From contig NZ_JACJFM010000019.1 in the NCBI RefSeq assembly GCF_014164585.1, forward strand, positions 1 through 64,000: a stretch of DNA of 64,000 bases, given 5' to 3'. The notes beneath the pieces were generated by a model. It did no database searches. It was not told the origin of the DNA and saw only the letters and a program-made list of their open reading frames with translations. Positions within the stretch are counted from its first letter, which is position 1; every line of letters starts with the position of its first letter. Shown one piece after another: positions 45,770 to 55,745 of the stretch. Position numbers and translations under genes: made by a program. This DNA is from Oceanospirillum sediminis (lineage in GTDB: Bacteria > Pseudomonadota > Gammaproteobacteria > Pseudomonadales > Halomonadaceae).

Positions 45770-46365
45770 AGCTTCCTGATTTTAATCGGTTTGAGCCTGT
45801 GCTGGATCTGCGTCGTCAGATGGCCGCAACTAAGACAGGTCATTTTGAACTGTTTGATCCGGACAGGCATCTGACGGGTGAAGAAAGGTCCAGACTGGAA
45901 AATCGAGGGGTCTCTGTAAAGCTGGACACTCTGCGTCTTCTTCCGGATATGACACTGGCGATTAAAAATGGCCGGGTGGTTGTCTTTGAAAAGGAAAAGC
46001 CTGTTGGAAAGAAGGCTTTTTTTCATCTCGCACTATGCCCTGAGCTGGAAGCATTGTCTGATAACGCTCTGATCGCTACGACCTGCCAGAGCTCTCCTTT
46101 TCCTGTATTGGCAGATAAAACACGGCGTAGTTTATCAGTATGTCCGGTATGTCTGGAGTTGCTTGGTTACAAAGGCTTCAGCCTGAACAGAAACCGGAGA
46201 ATCCGGTACAGCGAACAGCTGATGAAGCACTTTGAGCTGGCAGATTTTTTCCGTTTATATCCTTTATATCCGGTGCGGCATGGCGTTCAGTTATCCGATG
46301 TGGCTCCTGCGGCATCTCTTCCCTCTTCTGGTTTACTCTCTTCAGCTCAGCGACGACGACGCTGA
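45766..46365 (+). CDS. Uncharacterised Cys-rich protein encoded with the ZorAB-like pair
   Basis: 199 residues, no signal peptide or transmembrane helix, not recognised. It has a possible zinc site: H87-x3-C91 and C126-x2-C129 (SVCPVCLELLGYKGF). The C-terminal 20 residues are low in order and end in QRRRR. It is translationally coupled to the ZorB-like gene (ATGA overlap) and is the last gene of the operon. In known Zorya systems the partners are ZorC/ZorD or ZorE, nuclease or helicase proteins; this one has no such motifs, so it may be an effector, regulator or adaptor of a different motor system. Confidence 0.6.
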   Translation: MKLPDFNRFEPVLDLRRQMAATKTGHFELFDPDRHLTGEERSRLENRGVSVKLDTLRLLPDMTLAIKNGRVVVFEKEKPVGKKAFFHLALCPELEALSDNALIATTCQSSPFPVLADKTRRSLSVCPVCLELLGYKGFSLNRNRRIRYSEQLMKHFELADFFRLYPLYPVRHGVQLSDVAPAASLPSSGLLSSAQRRRR

Positions 46366-46634
46366 TCTGTCATAATTTAAAATGACTTTTCCTTATTTAT
46401 GAATTAATTATTGATTTGTCCCATATTCAGCGGCTGGCTTCGTGAGATAATGTCAGGTCTGCTGGTATTAAGTATGCCTGCCAGAGGACTCTTTGGTATG
46501 ACTTATGCTTAATCAAAAAAAGTGATTCTGTTTTCAGAAGGATGTTATATCGGCACAGGGTATGAATTGCCGGATGAAAAATGAACTGAGAGCGGAATAG
46601 ATGATAATTTAAACAAGAAATATCGCTAGTTCAT

Positions 46635-47639
46635 ATGGACCCTATTTACCTGAGTTTACTAACCATTTTGTTAATAATTCTGCTATATGGCAGTCGTCGG
46701 TTATCCCGCCTGAGCCAGACCAGGGAGGAGACGACCCATGTGGCTAAGGCTTATCTGGGTATTATTAATCAATATGTGATTACTTCCAGAACTGACCTGG
46801 ATGGCATCATTACGGATGTCAGTGATGCATTCTGTCAGGCATCCGGGTTTCACCGGCATGAACTGTTAGGTAAGAGCCATGCTGTTGTTCGTCACCCGGA
46901 TACCGCGAATAAAACCTATGCTTCGCTTTGGGATTCTATTGCCAGTGGTAAAGACTGGCAGGGCGAGATGTGTAATCAGCGTAAAGATGGCAGTACGTAC
47001 TGGGTTCAGGCATCGATCACGGCTGATTATGATCTGTATGGTAATAAGATTGGCTATATTGCGGTGCATCAGGATATTACTGATCATAAAATGGTGATAG
47101 AGCTGTCGATCCGAGATGCTCTGACAGGATTGTATAACCGAAGACACTTCAATCATTGTTTTGATCAGCTACTGCAGGATGCTCATGATAATGAACAGGC
47201 AATCAGTCTGATGATTTTTGATGTCGATAACTTCAAGAAATATAACGATACCTATGGCCATCAGAAAGGGGATGATGTACTGAAAGAGACTGCTGCAGCG
47301 CTGCAGTATTGCACTCATGAAGGTGATGCTGCCTGCTTTCGTCTTGGCGGAGAAGAGTTTGCTATTGTTGCTTTACTTGATGAGGATGCTGCTGTTGCTC
47401 TTGCTGAGAAAGTCAGGGCTGAGATTGAGGCATTAAATATTGAGCATATTAATAATGCGGAGTTCGGTTGTGTAACAACCTCTGTTGGTGTGTATACCCA
47501 TCCGTATGATGGCTTTGCAGTACCAGAGGCTGATGAATTATTCAGGATTGCAGATCAGTGTTTGTATCGGGCTAAAGAGAGTGGGCGTAATCAGGTGGGT
47601 AAACCAGAAAAAGAGAGTGATAGCATAGAATTGTTCTGA
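46635..47639 (+). CDS. PAS-GGDEF diguanylate cyclase, Aer-type PAS
   Basis: 334 residues: one N-terminal transmembrane helix (about 5-19), a PAS domain (about 45-150) with the Aer-like VRHPDT and KDWQGEMCNQRKDGSTYWV motif that in Aer binds FAD, and a GGDEF domain (153-320) with an intact GGEEF active site (238-242). The I-site RxxD expected at 229-232 reads EGDA, so product inhibition by c-di-GMP is probably lost. Makes c-di-GMP in response to redox state, by inference. The gap of 269 bp before it has no gene. Start codon lacks a clear ribosome site. Confidence 0.88.
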   Translation: MDPIYLSLLTILLIILLYGSRRLSRLSQTREETTHVAKAYLGIINQYVITSRTDLDGIITDVSDAFCQASGFHRHELLGKSHAVVRHPDTANKTYASLWDSIASGKDWQGEMCNQRKDGSTYWVQASITADYDLYGNKIGYIAVHQDITDHKMVIELSIRDALTGLYNRRHFNHCFDQLLQDAHDNEQAISLMIFDVDNFKKYNDTYGHQKGDDVLKETAAALQYCTHEGDAACFRLGGEEFAIVALLDEDAAVALAEKVRAEIEALNIEHINNAEFGCVTTSVGVYTHPYDGFAVPEADELFRIADQCLYRAKESGRNQVGKPEKESDSIELF

Positions 47640-47674
47640 GCTGGTTTCTTCGAAAAAGTTGAATGAATCTGAAT

Positions 47675-47703
47675 AAAAAACCCCGCATATTGCGGGGTTT
47701 TTT
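47675..47703. terminator. Bidirectional terminator between the GGDEF gene and rpoD
   Basis: Stem AAAAAACCCCGCA / TGCGGGGTTTTTT with loop TAT. Serves both converging genes. Confidence 0.95.
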
Positions 47704-47731
47704 ACACCTGGTTCAGGCTCATCTGTCGGCT

Positions 47732-49558
47732 TTATTCGTCGATAAAGCTTCTCAGATGCTCAGAGCGGGTCGGGTGGCGAAGTTTGCGTAACGCTTTAGC
47801 CTCAATCTGACGAATACGCTCGCGAGTCACATCAAACTGTTTGCCTACCTCTTCCAGAGTATGGTCGGTATTCATATCAATACCAAAGCGCATACGCAGT
47901 ACTTTAGCTTCACGTCCTGTCAGGCCGCCAAGTACAGAGCGAGTGGCTTCAACCAAGCCTTCTCCAGTGGCTGAATCCACCGGAGACTCCATTGCGGTAT
48001 CTTCGATAAAATCACCCAGATGGGAATCTTCATCATCACCAATTGGCGTTTCCATCGAAATAGGCTCTTTCGCAATTTTCAGAACCTTGCGAACCTTATC
48101 TTCAGGCATTTCCATGCGTTCACCCAGCTCTTCAGGTGTAGGCTCGCGGCCCATTTCCTGCAGCATCTGGCGTGATACGCGGTTCAGTTTATTGATTGTT
48201 TCAATCATATGAACCGGAATACGAATGGTGCGAGCCTGATCGGCAATAGAACGGGTAATTGCCTGACGAATCCACCAGGTTGCATAAGTCGAGAACTTAT
48301 AACCCCGGCGGTATTCGAATTTATCAACCGCTTTCATCAGGCCGATATTGCCTTCCTGAATCAGATCCAGGAACTGCAGTCCGCGGTTGGTATATTTCTT
48401 AGCGATAGAAATTACCAGACGCAGGTTCGCTTCAACCATCTCTTTTTTGGCGCGACGAGCTTTTGCCTCACCGATAGACATACGACGATTAACTTCTTTG
48501 ATCTCGTTAAGCGTCAGCTGAAGGTCCTGTTCAACGGTAGCGATTTTACGCTGAGCACGCAGAATATCAATGCGCTGCCTTTCCAGAGCGCGGGAATATT
48601 CTGGTTTATCAGACAGAATATTATCCAGCCATTCCTGGTTGGTCTCATTGCCCGGGAAGGAGGCAATGAATTCCTTACGGCTCATTCTGGCTTTACGCAC
48701 ACACAGCTGCATGATACGGCGTTCCTGAGCACGGATGCCTTCCATGCTGCTGCGAACCCGATAAACCATCATCTCAAAGTATTTTGGTGTCAGCTTGATC
48801 GGAGCGAAGTGCTCTGCCAGAGCAGATTGTGCTGCGCGATACTGAGCGCTTTCTTTACCGTGCTGTTCCGCTGCAGCATATACTGCATTATTCAATTCTC
48901 TCAGACGCTCGAAACGAATACGGGCTTCTTCAGGATCAGGTCCACCGTCGCCTTCGTCATCGTCGTCATCATCGTCGTCATCGTCGTCAGCCAGATCGCT
49001 GGCGTCAATTTCTGCTTCCGGGATATCTTCCTCATCCCCGTCCGCATCAATATAACCAATCAGCAGATCACTCAAGCGACCTTCTTCTGTCTGACTTTCA
49101 TCGTATGCTGCCAGAATGTCATCAATCTGGCCAGGCAGATAGGACAGGGAGTGCATAACCTGACGCAGACCTTCCTCAATGCGCTTGGCGATAACAATCT
49201 CGCCTTCACGGGTCAGAAGTTCTACGGTACCCATTTCACGCATATACATGCGGACAGGGTCAGTGGTACGACCAACGTCAGATTCTACAGCGGCCAGAGC
49301 GGCTACAGCTTCTTCTGCATCGGCTTCATCTGTTGATGAATCGCCATCGGTCATTAGCAGAGTTTCGGCATCGGGCGCTTCTTCAGAAACTGAAATCCCC
49401 ATGTCGTTGATCATGCGAATGATATCTTCAACCTGATCTGGATCAGATATATCTTCCGGCAGGTGATCATTTACTTCTGCGTAGGTGAGGTAGCCCTGCT
49501 CCTTACCGCGGGCAATCAGTTCCTTTAAGCGCGACTGTTGCTGCTCATTTCCAGCCAT
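47732..49558 (-). CDS. rpoD: RNA polymerase sigma-70 factor RpoD
   Basis: 608 residues, the housekeeping sigma factor. Regions 1.1 (N-terminus), 1.2, the non-conserved acidic region, 2.1-2.4 ([36 protein letters not shown] landmarks by position 385-425), 3 and 4 ([36 protein letters not shown]). An unbroken run of 11 Asp residues (coded by GAY repeats at 48956-48988) is in the non-conserved region. dnaG lies upstream (131-bp gap) and rpsU beyond it, the classic macromolecular synthesis order rpsU-dnaG-rpoD. Confidence 0.99.
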   Translation of the reverse strand: MAGNEQQQSRLKELIARGKEQGYLTYAEVNDHLPEDISDPDQVEDIIRMINDMGISVSEEAPDAETLLMTDGDSSTDEADAEEAVAALAAVESDVGRTTDPVRMYMREMGTVELLTREGEIVIAKRIEEGLRQVMHSLSYLPGQIDDILAAYDESQTEEGRLSDLLIGYIDADGDEEDIPEAEIDASDLADDDDDDDDDDDEGDGGPDPEEARIRFERLRELNNAVYAAAEQHGKESAQYRAAQSALAEHFAPIKLTPKYFEMMVYRVRSSMEGIRAQERRIMQLCVRKARMSRKEFIASFPGNETNQEWLDNILSDKPEYSRALERQRIDILRAQRKIATVEQDLQLTLNEIKEVNRRMSIGEAKARRAKKEMVEANLRLVISIAKKYTNRGLQFLDLIQEGNIGLMKAVDKFEYRRGYKFSTYATWWIRQAITRSIADQARTIRIPVHMIETINKLNRVSRQMLQEMGREPTPEELGERMEMPEDKVRKVLKIAKEPISMETPIGDDEDSHLGDFIEDTAMESPVDSATGEGLVEATRSVLGGLTGREAKVLRMRFGIDMNTDHTLEEVGKQFDVTRERIRQIEAKALRKLRHPTRSEHLRSFIDE

Positions 49559-49615
49559 AGATACCCTATCTCAAAATAGTGCATAGAACGAGGTGAGAAA
49601 AATGCTAAGCTTTAA

Positions 49616-49624
49616 ATTATAGCA
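49616..49624 (-). promoter_or_regulatory. Extended -10 promoter before rpoD
   Basis: On the minus strand TGCTATAAT gives a perfect TATAAT with TG extension, 58 bp before the rpoD ATG. The -35 is poor (GGAAGT), as is common for extended -10 promoters. It would let rpoD be expressed separately from dnaG. Confidence 0.6.
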
Positions 49625-49689
49625 TTAAAAAGCACTTGACTTCCACTTTGTTCTAACATAAAGATCATTCAGTTAGCTGCTGCCCGGCT

Positions 49690-51543
49690 TTATTCCCCTT
49701 TGGCAGGGTGTCTGGCCTGCAGCAGCATCACCAGCTCTTCTTTCTCGGATCTGGTCAGAGTCTGACCGGAGCGACTTTTGCTCATTAGTTCATCAAGACG
49801 ACGGGCATTATTGTGTTCTGCCCGCTTATGCTCCAGGGCATGGAGCCATGCTGTGAATTCTGATGCCAGTGTATCGGCAGGAATCAGAATATCTTCTGTT
49901 GCCAATCGGCCTAGTTGCTCTCCTTCCGGAGTGCCATACCAGTGGGCCAGGATACTCTGAGTGGAGGCTTCCGGGACAGAATTCAAGTATTCGGCCACTT
50001 TTTTCAGCAGAAAAGCGTGTGAGTCTGCCAGATTTTCCTCAATCAGGGTATTCAGGGTCTCCTGCTCACGGCTTTCCAATTGTGAAAGTATATCGGGTTT
50101 TCGAATCAGCCAGACCAGCAGTTTGTGTACATACTGTGCGGTATGGCTGGTCCCTGACTGGTCAGTATAGTCTGTCTGGTGACGGTAGTCGTCTTCAGGG
50201 GCTATGGACTCATGATAGTGATAGTCCACAGTCGGCGAATGCGCCGTCTGATCCAGCATCGGCATCAGGTGTTCGGTACTGATGCCTACCGTTTCTGCAA
50301 GCTTCTGGATAAGCAGTGAGCGTAGCAAACCAGCCGGTATACGCTGCAATAGAGGAATTGCTTTCTGTTTCAGTTGCGCGCGTGCTTCTGGCTGCTGCAG
50401 ATCGAGGCCCTGGCCCAGATGCCAGAACAGGTATTCTGATAGAGGTGCCGCCCTGACAATGCGTTGCTCAAACAAATTTTTGCCCACTTTCCCGATCAGA
50501 GAATCCGGATCTTCTCCCTGGGGCAGAAATAAAAAGCGAGCCTGCCGGCCATCGGTCATATAGGGCAGTACATTATCCAGTGCCCGCTCGGCAGCTTTAA
50601 TACCTGCTGAGTCACCATCAAAACAGAAAACAACTTCCGGAACCAGTTTAAACAATCGTTCCATATGATCTGAGGTGGCTGAAGTACCCAGGGTGGCCAC
50701 AGCATAGTGAATACCGGCCTGAGCCAGGGCTACCACGTCCATGTATCCTTCTACGACCAGTAAGCGTTCCAGGGAGCCCGACGTACGGGCTTCATAAAGG
50801 CCGTAGAGTTCTTTGCCTTTCTGGAACAGCGCTGTTTCCGGGGAGTTCAGATATTTGGGTTTGGCATCACCTAATACCCGGCCTCCAAAAGCGATCACTT
50901 TGCCACGCCAGTCTCTGATCGGAAACATAATGCGGTCACGAAAACGGTCATAGCTTCGTCCGCTATCTTCTTTTTTTACCAGTAGACCGAAGTTGATCTG
51001 TTCCTGCTCATTGACTGATTTGCTGTTCAGATAATTTTTCAGCCCATCCCAGGCATCGGGAGCATAACCTATACCGAATTTCTGGACGGTATCCGGATTC
51101 AGTCCCCGGTGGTGAATGTAGTTTTGAGCCGCTGATGCATTGGCCGGGTCCTGAAGGTGGCGGATATAGAACTGGCTGGCCAGTTCCATAACCTCCAGGG
51201 ATTTTTGCTGAATCTTACGTTGCTGTGCCTGTCGGGCATTTTCCTCTCTGGGAACATCCATACCCTGTTGTTTGGCCAGCTCCTCTATTGCTTCTACGAA
51301 TGTCAGTTGATCATGCTCCATCAGAAAACCGACGGCATTACCATGAGCTCCGCAACCGAAACAGTGATAGAACTGTTTATCCTGACTGACGGTAAAAGAC
51401 GGTGTTTTTTCGTTATGGAACGGGCACAGGCCGTGCCAGTTCTGACCGCTTTTTTTCAGTTTGACGACAGAGGACACCACATCGACAATATCGGTGCGGG
51501 ATACAAGATCGTCAATAAAGTATTCAGGAATACGTCCGGCCAT
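49690..51543 (-). CDS. dnaG: DNA primase DnaG
   Basis: 617 residues. N-terminal zinc finger CPFHNEKTPSF ... CFGCG (about 40-64), TOPRIM core (VEGYMDVVALAQAG and FDGDSAG landmarks, about 265-320) and the C-terminal helicase-binding domain. Second gene of rpsU-dnaG-rpoD. Starts at ATG 51543. Confidence 0.98.
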   Translation of the reverse strand: MAGRIPEYFIDDLVSRTDIVDVVSSVVKLKKSGQNWHGLCPFHNEKTPSFTVSQDKQFYHCFGCGAHGNAVGFLMEHDQLTFVEAIEELAKQQGMDVPREENARQAQQRKIQQKSLEVMELASQFYIRHLQDPANASAAQNYIHHRGLNPDTVQKFGIGYAPDAWDGLKNYLNSKSVNEQEQINFGLLVKKEDSGRSYDRFRDRIMFPIRDWRGKVIAFGGRVLGDAKPKYLNSPETALFQKGKELYGLYEARTSGSLERLLVVEGYMDVVALAQAGIHYAVATLGTSATSDHMERLFKLVPEVVFCFDGDSAGIKAAERALDNVLPYMTDGRQARFLFLPQGEDPDSLIGKVGKNLFEQRIVRAAPLSEYLFWHLGQGLDLQQPEARAQLKQKAIPLLQRIPAGLLRSLLIQKLAETVGISTEHLMPMLDQTAHSPTVDYHYHESIAPEDDYRHQTDYTDQSGTSHTAQYVHKLLVWLIRKPDILSQLESREQETLNTLIEENLADSHAFLLKKVAEYLNSVPEASTQSILAHWYGTPEGEQLGRLATEDILIPADTLASEFTAWLHALEHKRAEHNNARRLDELMSKSRSGQTLTRSEKEELVMLLQARHPAKGE

Positions 51544-51728
51544 AGCGAATTATCATCTGACAGGCAATAAGGGTCCCGGTGTTTCCGGGTCTTATGGAAT
51601 CGATAGAAACGAAAAACGGCCACCTTATATAAAAGGCAGCCGCTTTAAACCCCTAAAAAGACAACCGTACAGGTCACTATCTTAAAAGACAGAATACCCG
51701 TGCTGTTGCTTTTAGAACTGCGCTAGTC

Positions 51729-51944
51729 TTAGTACAGACGCTCGAAACGCTTCTGCTCGCGCTGAACTTTCTTAGCGTGACGCTTAACTGCAGCGGCAGC
51801 TTTGCGCTTACGAACCCATGTCGGCTTCTCGTAGAATTCACGACGACGTACTTCGGCTAAGATACCAGCTTTTTCACAAGAACGCTTGAAGCGACGCAGA
51901 GCAACGTCAAACGGCTCGTTGTCTTTAACTTTAACAGCAGGCAT
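51729..51944 (-). CDS. rpsU: Ribosomal protein S21
   Basis: 71 residues, complete S21: [20 protein letters not shown] start region, [12 protein letters not shown] and a basic tail. Ribosome site AAGGTGGTGAG before ATG 51944. 184 bp separate it from dnaG; no terminator was seen, so co-transcription is possible. Divergent from tsaD. Confidence 0.99.
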   Translation of the reverse strand: MPAVKVKDNEPFDVALRRFKRSCEKAGILAEVRRREFYEKPTWVRKRKAAAAVKRHAKKVQREQKRFERLY

Positions 51945-52146
51945 GAAAGACTCACCACCTTAAAAATAATAGGATTAAAAAAATTGAGATATGCTGCACA
52001 CAGGCAGCATGCCTTAGGGGGAGCATAATTCTATAGGGTTTACCAGCCCCTTGCAAACCGGATCTGCCCGTATTCTGTGACTTTTAGTGCCATTTATCTG
52101 CTATAAAGGTAGAATGCGCCAACCTTTCAAGTAGTTAGTGAATCCC

Positions 52147-53193
52147 ATGCGTGTACTCGGAATAGAAACCTCCTGTGATGAAACCGGCCTGGCGATCTAT
52201 GATTCGGAGCAGGGGCTACTGTCTCATGCTCTGTACAGCCAGATCGACCTGCACATTCCTTATGGTGGCGTTGTCCCGGAACTGGCCTCCAGAGATCATG
52301 TACGTAAGCTTTTGCCTCTGACGCGGCAGGTCATGGATGAAGCGGGCTGTGAAGCAGATGATATTGATGCTATCGCGTATACCGCAGGTCCAGGGCTTAT
52401 TGGTGCTCTGATGGTTGGAGCATCTGTGGCTCAGGCGTTAGCACTGGCCTGGGGGAAACCGAGCCTGGGAGTTCATCATATGGAAGGCCATCTGCTGGCT
52501 CCTATGCTGGAAGAGACTCCTCCAGCGTTTCCGTTTGTGGCGTTGCTGGTATCGGGGGGGCATACCCAGCTGATCGAGGTTCAGGGAATTGGTGAGTATC
52601 AGATGCTGGGAGAAAGTATTGATGATGCAGCCGGTGAAGCATTTGATAAGTCTGCCAAAATGATGGGCTTACCCTATCCGGGAGGCCCGCATATTGCCCG
52701 AATGGCCGAAATGGGTATTGCTGATCAATATAAATTCCCTCGTCCGATGACCAATCGTCCCGGACTGGATTTCAGTTTCAGTGGGCTGAAAACCTTCACT
52801 CTCAATACGATTGATGCAGAAAAAGCGAACAATCCGGATGGGGCGTTGAGCGAACAGAATATTGCAGATATTGCGCTGGCGTTTCAGGATGCGGTTGTCG
52901 ATACCCTGGTGATTAAGTGTAAGCGGGCTTTACAGCAGACCGGGCTAAAAAAGCTGGTAATAGCTGGTGGTGTCAGTGCGAATAAAGCGCTGAGGGAAAG
53001 GCTGGAAAAAACACTGACGGGTATGGGAGGAGATGTTTTTTATGCCAGAAATGAATTCTGTACTGATAATGGTGCCATGATTGCTTATGCTGGCTGCCAG
53101 CGTTTACTTGCCGGGCAGCGCAATGATCTGCAAATCAGCGTCCGCCCACGCTGGCCATTGACAGAGTTGCCGGATATTAAAGGGCAGAACTGA
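52147..53193 (+). CDS. tsaD: tRNA threonylcarbamoyladenosine transferase TsaD
   Basis: 348 residues. [14 protein letters not shown] start (ATG 52147; an in-frame GTG at 52138 is not needed), metal-binding [20 protein letters not shown] and the [11 protein letters not shown] motif. Transfers threonylcarbamoyl to A37 of ANN-decoding tRNAs together with TsaB/TsaC/TsaE. Divergent from rpsU, as in many gammaproteobacteria. Confidence 0.97.
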   Translation: MRVLGIETSCDETGLAIYDSEQGLLSHALYSQIDLHIPYGGVVPELASRDHVRKLLPLTRQVMDEAGCEADDIDAIAYTAGPGLIGALMVGASVAQALALAWGKPSLGVHHMEGHLLAPMLEETPPAFPFVALLVSGGHTQLIEVQGIGEYQMLGESIDDAAGEAFDKSAKMMGLPYPGGPHIARMAEMGIADQYKFPRPMTNRPGLDFSFSGLKTFTLNTIDAEKANNPDGALSEQNIADIALAFQDAVVDTLVIKCKRALQQTGLKKLVIAGGVSANKALRERLEKTLTGMGGDVFYARNEFCTDNGAMIAYAGCQRLLAGQRNDLQISVRPRWPLTELPDIKGQN

Positions 53194-53245
53194 TCTGAAG
53201 TTGTCGCCTGGAGTGGATCAGGCGGCGCGTCTTTTTAATAATATG

Positions 53246-53289
53246 GTTTACAGCTTTCTGGCGTTTGTAAGCCAGAGTCTACTGTAAAC
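53246..53289 (+). promoter_or_regulatory. Branched hairpin in the folB leader
   Basis: An 8-bp outer stem GTTTACAG / CTGTAAAC encloses an inner TCTGGC / GCCAGA stem and ends 17 bases before folB. A smaller hairpin (CGCCTG / CAGGCG, 53205-53224, then CTTTTT) precedes it and may end tsaD transcripts. Confidence 0.4.
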
Positions 53290-53306
53290 GGATAGCATTT
53301 AAGGTG

Positions 53307-53666
53307 ATGAAATTGGATCGGGTGTTTATTGAAGGCCTCAAGGCTGATGCACTGATCGGAGTATATGACTGGGAAAGGGAAATTACTCAGCCTCTGGTGT
53401 TTGATATTGAAATGGCAACGGATATTCGTCCGGCAGCCGAGCAGGATGATCTGAATCTGACACTGGATTATTACGCCATCAGTCAGGCGGTATTAAAATA
53501 TGTGGCACAATCATCATTTGAGCTGATTGAAAGCCTGGCTGAAGCGATCGCCGCTTTGATTATGAATGATTTTGGCGTGAGCTGGCTGAAAATTAAAGTC
53601 AGCAAACCTGGCGCTGTGCCTGAAGCTGCGAATGTTGCCGTACAGATTGAACGGGGTAATGACTGA
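53307..53666 (+). CDS. folB: Dihydroneopterin aldolase
   Basis: 119 residues of the FolB tunnel-fold family: FIEGLKADALIGVYDWERE, YYAISQAVL, and the catalytic Lys region KISKPGAVPEAANV. Cleaves dihydroneopterin to 6-hydroxymethyl-dihydropterin in folate synthesis. ATG 53307 chosen over GTG 53304. Its stop overlaps the start of folK by one base, as in a coupled folate pair. Confidence 0.94.
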   Translation: MKLDRVFIEGLKADALIGVYDWEREITQPLVFDIEMATDIRPAAEQDDLNLTLDYYAISQAVLKYVAQSSFELIESLAEAIAALIMNDFGVSWLKIKVSKPGAVPEAANVAVQIERGND

Positions 53667-54184
53667 TGGCCCGCGTCTATCTGAGTCTTGGCAGTAATAT
53701 AGAAGCAGAGAAGTATATTCTGAAAGGTCTGGATGCGCTTTATCAGGCTTATGGTGATCTGCAGTTGTCGCCGGCCGTGGAAAGTGAGCCTGTTGGTTTT
53801 CAGGGGGATAACTTTATTAATCTGATGGCGGTGATTGAAACCGATCTGCCGCTGGCAGAACTGAGTCGCCAGCTACGCCAGATTGAGTATGATCATGGGC
53901 GTGAAGAGCATGTGGTGAAGTTCAGTGGGCGTACACTGGATATTGATATTGTCATGATTGATGATCTGTGTGGTGAGCATGATGGTATCCGGTTGCCGCG
54001 CCGTGATTTGTTTGAACATGGTTATATGCTGTATCCGACGTCGTTGATGGAGCCGGACCTGGTACCGCCCGGACAGGAAAAAACAGCACGGCAATTGTGG
54101 CAGGTTTTTCCTCATACCGAGCAGCAACTCTGGTTGAGAGAGTTGTTCTGGCAAGGACGTAATATTTCAGAGGTTCAGGAGTAA
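53666..54184 (+). CDS. folK: 2-amino-4-hydroxy-6-hydroxymethyldihydropteridine pyrophosphokinase
   Basis: 172 residues: LSLGSNI at the N-terminus and the GRTLDIDIVMIDD signature (about 90-102) with Mg2+-binding aspartates. Makes the pyrophosphate ester used by dihydropteroate synthase. Starts directly at the folB stop. Confidence 0.94.
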   Translation: MARVYLSLGSNIEAEKYILKGLDALYQAYGDLQLSPAVESEPVGFQGDNFINLMAVIETDLPLAELSRQLRQIEYDHGREEHVVKFSGRTLDIDIVMIDDLCGEHDGIRLPRRDLFEHGYMLYPTSLMEPDLVPPGQEKTARQLWQVFPHTEQQLWLRELFWQGRNISEVQE

Positions 54185-54215
54185 CCTGAACCTGTCTTCT
54201 CCTGGTGCTGAAGGG

Positions 54216-55316
54216 TCAGAGCCTGTGCAGCCAGTGTGATACCTCCTGAATACGCTGTTGCCGGATGGCTTGTCCCAGTTCTGGTCCCTTCAACCCTTGC
54301 TCACTGAACTGGCGTGCGCTGATTTGCCGAATGTTATCTGCCAGAGATTGCCATTGCTGCTTAAGAAGCCTGTCGTCTGCAGGCAGCATAGATAATAAGG
54401 CGGCGAATAACCCGCCTTGTTTTAATGCTCCGCTTTTTTCAAGCAGCATCAATACTTGTTCTGTGTTCTCCGGTGTGTACAGGGTATGTCGGAATGCCTC
54501 GTAAAGCAGTGCAAAATCAAGATAGCGTCTGGGGCTTTTCAAGCGGATATTAAGTGTCTGAATCTGTTCAGAGCTCAGTGTTTTTAATAGCCAGGCCCAT
54601 ACCTGCATCGATTGTCCTGAGCCTTTCAGCTCATCAGGTATCGTCAGAGCATCAGGCTGTAGGCAGAGGGTTTGCAGTTCAGGCCACCACACTTCTAATG
54701 CATGGGTTTGTTGCAGTAACTGAAAATACTGCTCCGGATCGGCTTCTTCCAGTGCCCGTTCTGTTTCTTTCCAGACCCGCTCTGCGGATAAGTGTTGTAG
54801 TTCACCCTGAATGGCGAGTTCGGACATCAGAGTCAGTGTTTCTTCTGCTACGCGAAATCCCAGATGATAAAAGCGGGCCAGAAAGCGAGCGCCGCGTAAT
54901 ACCCTTAGCGGATCTTCTGAAAATGCCGGAGATACATGGCGTAGCAAACGATTCTGTAAATCGGTTTGCCCCTGGTAAGGGTCCGTTAGCTGATTATCCG
55001 GACCTAATGCCATTGCATTGATCGTAAAATCCCGGCGTTGAAGGTCCTCTTCCAGACTGACATCCGGGTTGGTATGACAGATAAAGCCCTGATAGCCATG
55101 TCCCTGTTTACGCTCTGTCCTGGCCAGGGCATATTCTTCCCGTGTTTCCGGATGGAGAAAAACTGGGAAGTCCTTGCCAACCTGAGTAAAACCGGCTGCC
55201 AGCATCTGCTCTGGTGTTGCACCGGTTACCACCCAGTCATTGTCGTGAGCCTGAACGCCTAATAACCGATCTCTGACAGGTCCGCCGACCAGAAAAACTT
55301 TTCCCGGACACAACAT
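54216..55316 (-). CDS. cca: CCA-adding tRNA nucleotidyltransferase (short form, no HD domain)
   Basis: 366 residues. Class II nucleotidyltransferase head with [11 protein letters not shown], the metal-binding Asp pair DNDWVV and the [10 protein letters not shown] and [15 protein letters not shown] motifs. It lacks the C-terminal HD phosphohydrolase domain found in the 412-residue E. coli enzyme. It repairs tRNA 3' ends, though all tRNAs in the window encode CCA. Converges with folK. Confidence 0.94.
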   Translation of the reverse strand: MLCPGKVFLVGGPVRDRLLGVQAHDNDWVVTGATPEQMLAAGFTQVGKDFPVFLHPETREEYALARTERKQGHGYQGFICHTNPDVSLEEDLQRRDFTINAMALGPDNQLTDPYQGQTDLQNRLLRHVSPAFSEDPLRVLRGARFLARFYHLGFRVAEETLTLMSELAIQGELQHLSAERVWKETERALEEADPEQYFQLLQQTHALEVWWPELQTLCLQPDALTIPDELKGSGQSMQVWAWLLKTLSSEQIQTLNIRLKSPRRYLDFALLYEAFRHTLYTPENTEQVLMLLEKSGALKQGGLFAALLSMLPADDRLLKQQWQSLADNIRQISARQFSEQGLKGPELGQAIRQQRIQEVSHWLHRL

Positions 55317-55422
55317 TGTTAGTTTACCTTTTAATTTCTAAACTTTTTTTCAACAGAGCCGATAATATCCGTTACATTAATTGGCTCAAGTGTTTCCGGT
55401 AAATAATGAGCAGGACAGTTTA

Positions 55423-55668
55423 ATGAGCAAGGTCGTAAAAGTCATAACAGGTATTCTTTTCATTGCTGGTCTGGTCGGTTGCGGACACCAGCAACGTCAT
55501 GATCAGGCTCCACCGGGTTATGTGCTGAAATTACCACCAGCCCCTGCTCAGCCCCGCAGAGTTATTGTGCGGACGGAAACCCATCGGGTGTTAACACCCC
55601 AGGTAATTTATGAACCGTGCTGTCGTATGCAGCCGGATGTCATCCATTATCGTCGTGTGCACCGATAG
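55423..55668 (+). CDS. Small lipoprotein upstream of flgP/flgT-like genes
   Basis: 81 residues with a lipoprotein signal (LVGC, Cys20) and an AGGA ribosome site before ATG 55423; not recognised. The mature part is rich in Pro and basic residues (QAPPGYVLKLPPAPAQPRR), with a Cys pair near the C-terminus (EPCCRM). It precedes flgP-like and flgT-like genes by about 80 bp and may belong to the same outer-membrane flagellar assembly group, or be an independent envelope protein. Confidence 0.65.
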   Translation: MSKVVKVITGILFIAGLVGCGHQQRHDQAPPGYVLKLPPAPAQPRRVIVRTETHRVLTPQVIYEPCCRMQPDVIHYRRVHR

Positions 55669-55745
55669 GAATAAATCATTTCATTGACGAAATGTGTTAC
55701 TTACAGCTAAACACCTTTTTTGTGACGGACATCCGGAGAGATGAC

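Noticed and set aside
48209-49336. 375-codon frame antisense to rpoD
   Set aside because: Shadow of rpoD with no ribosome site; rpoD is clearly the real gene.
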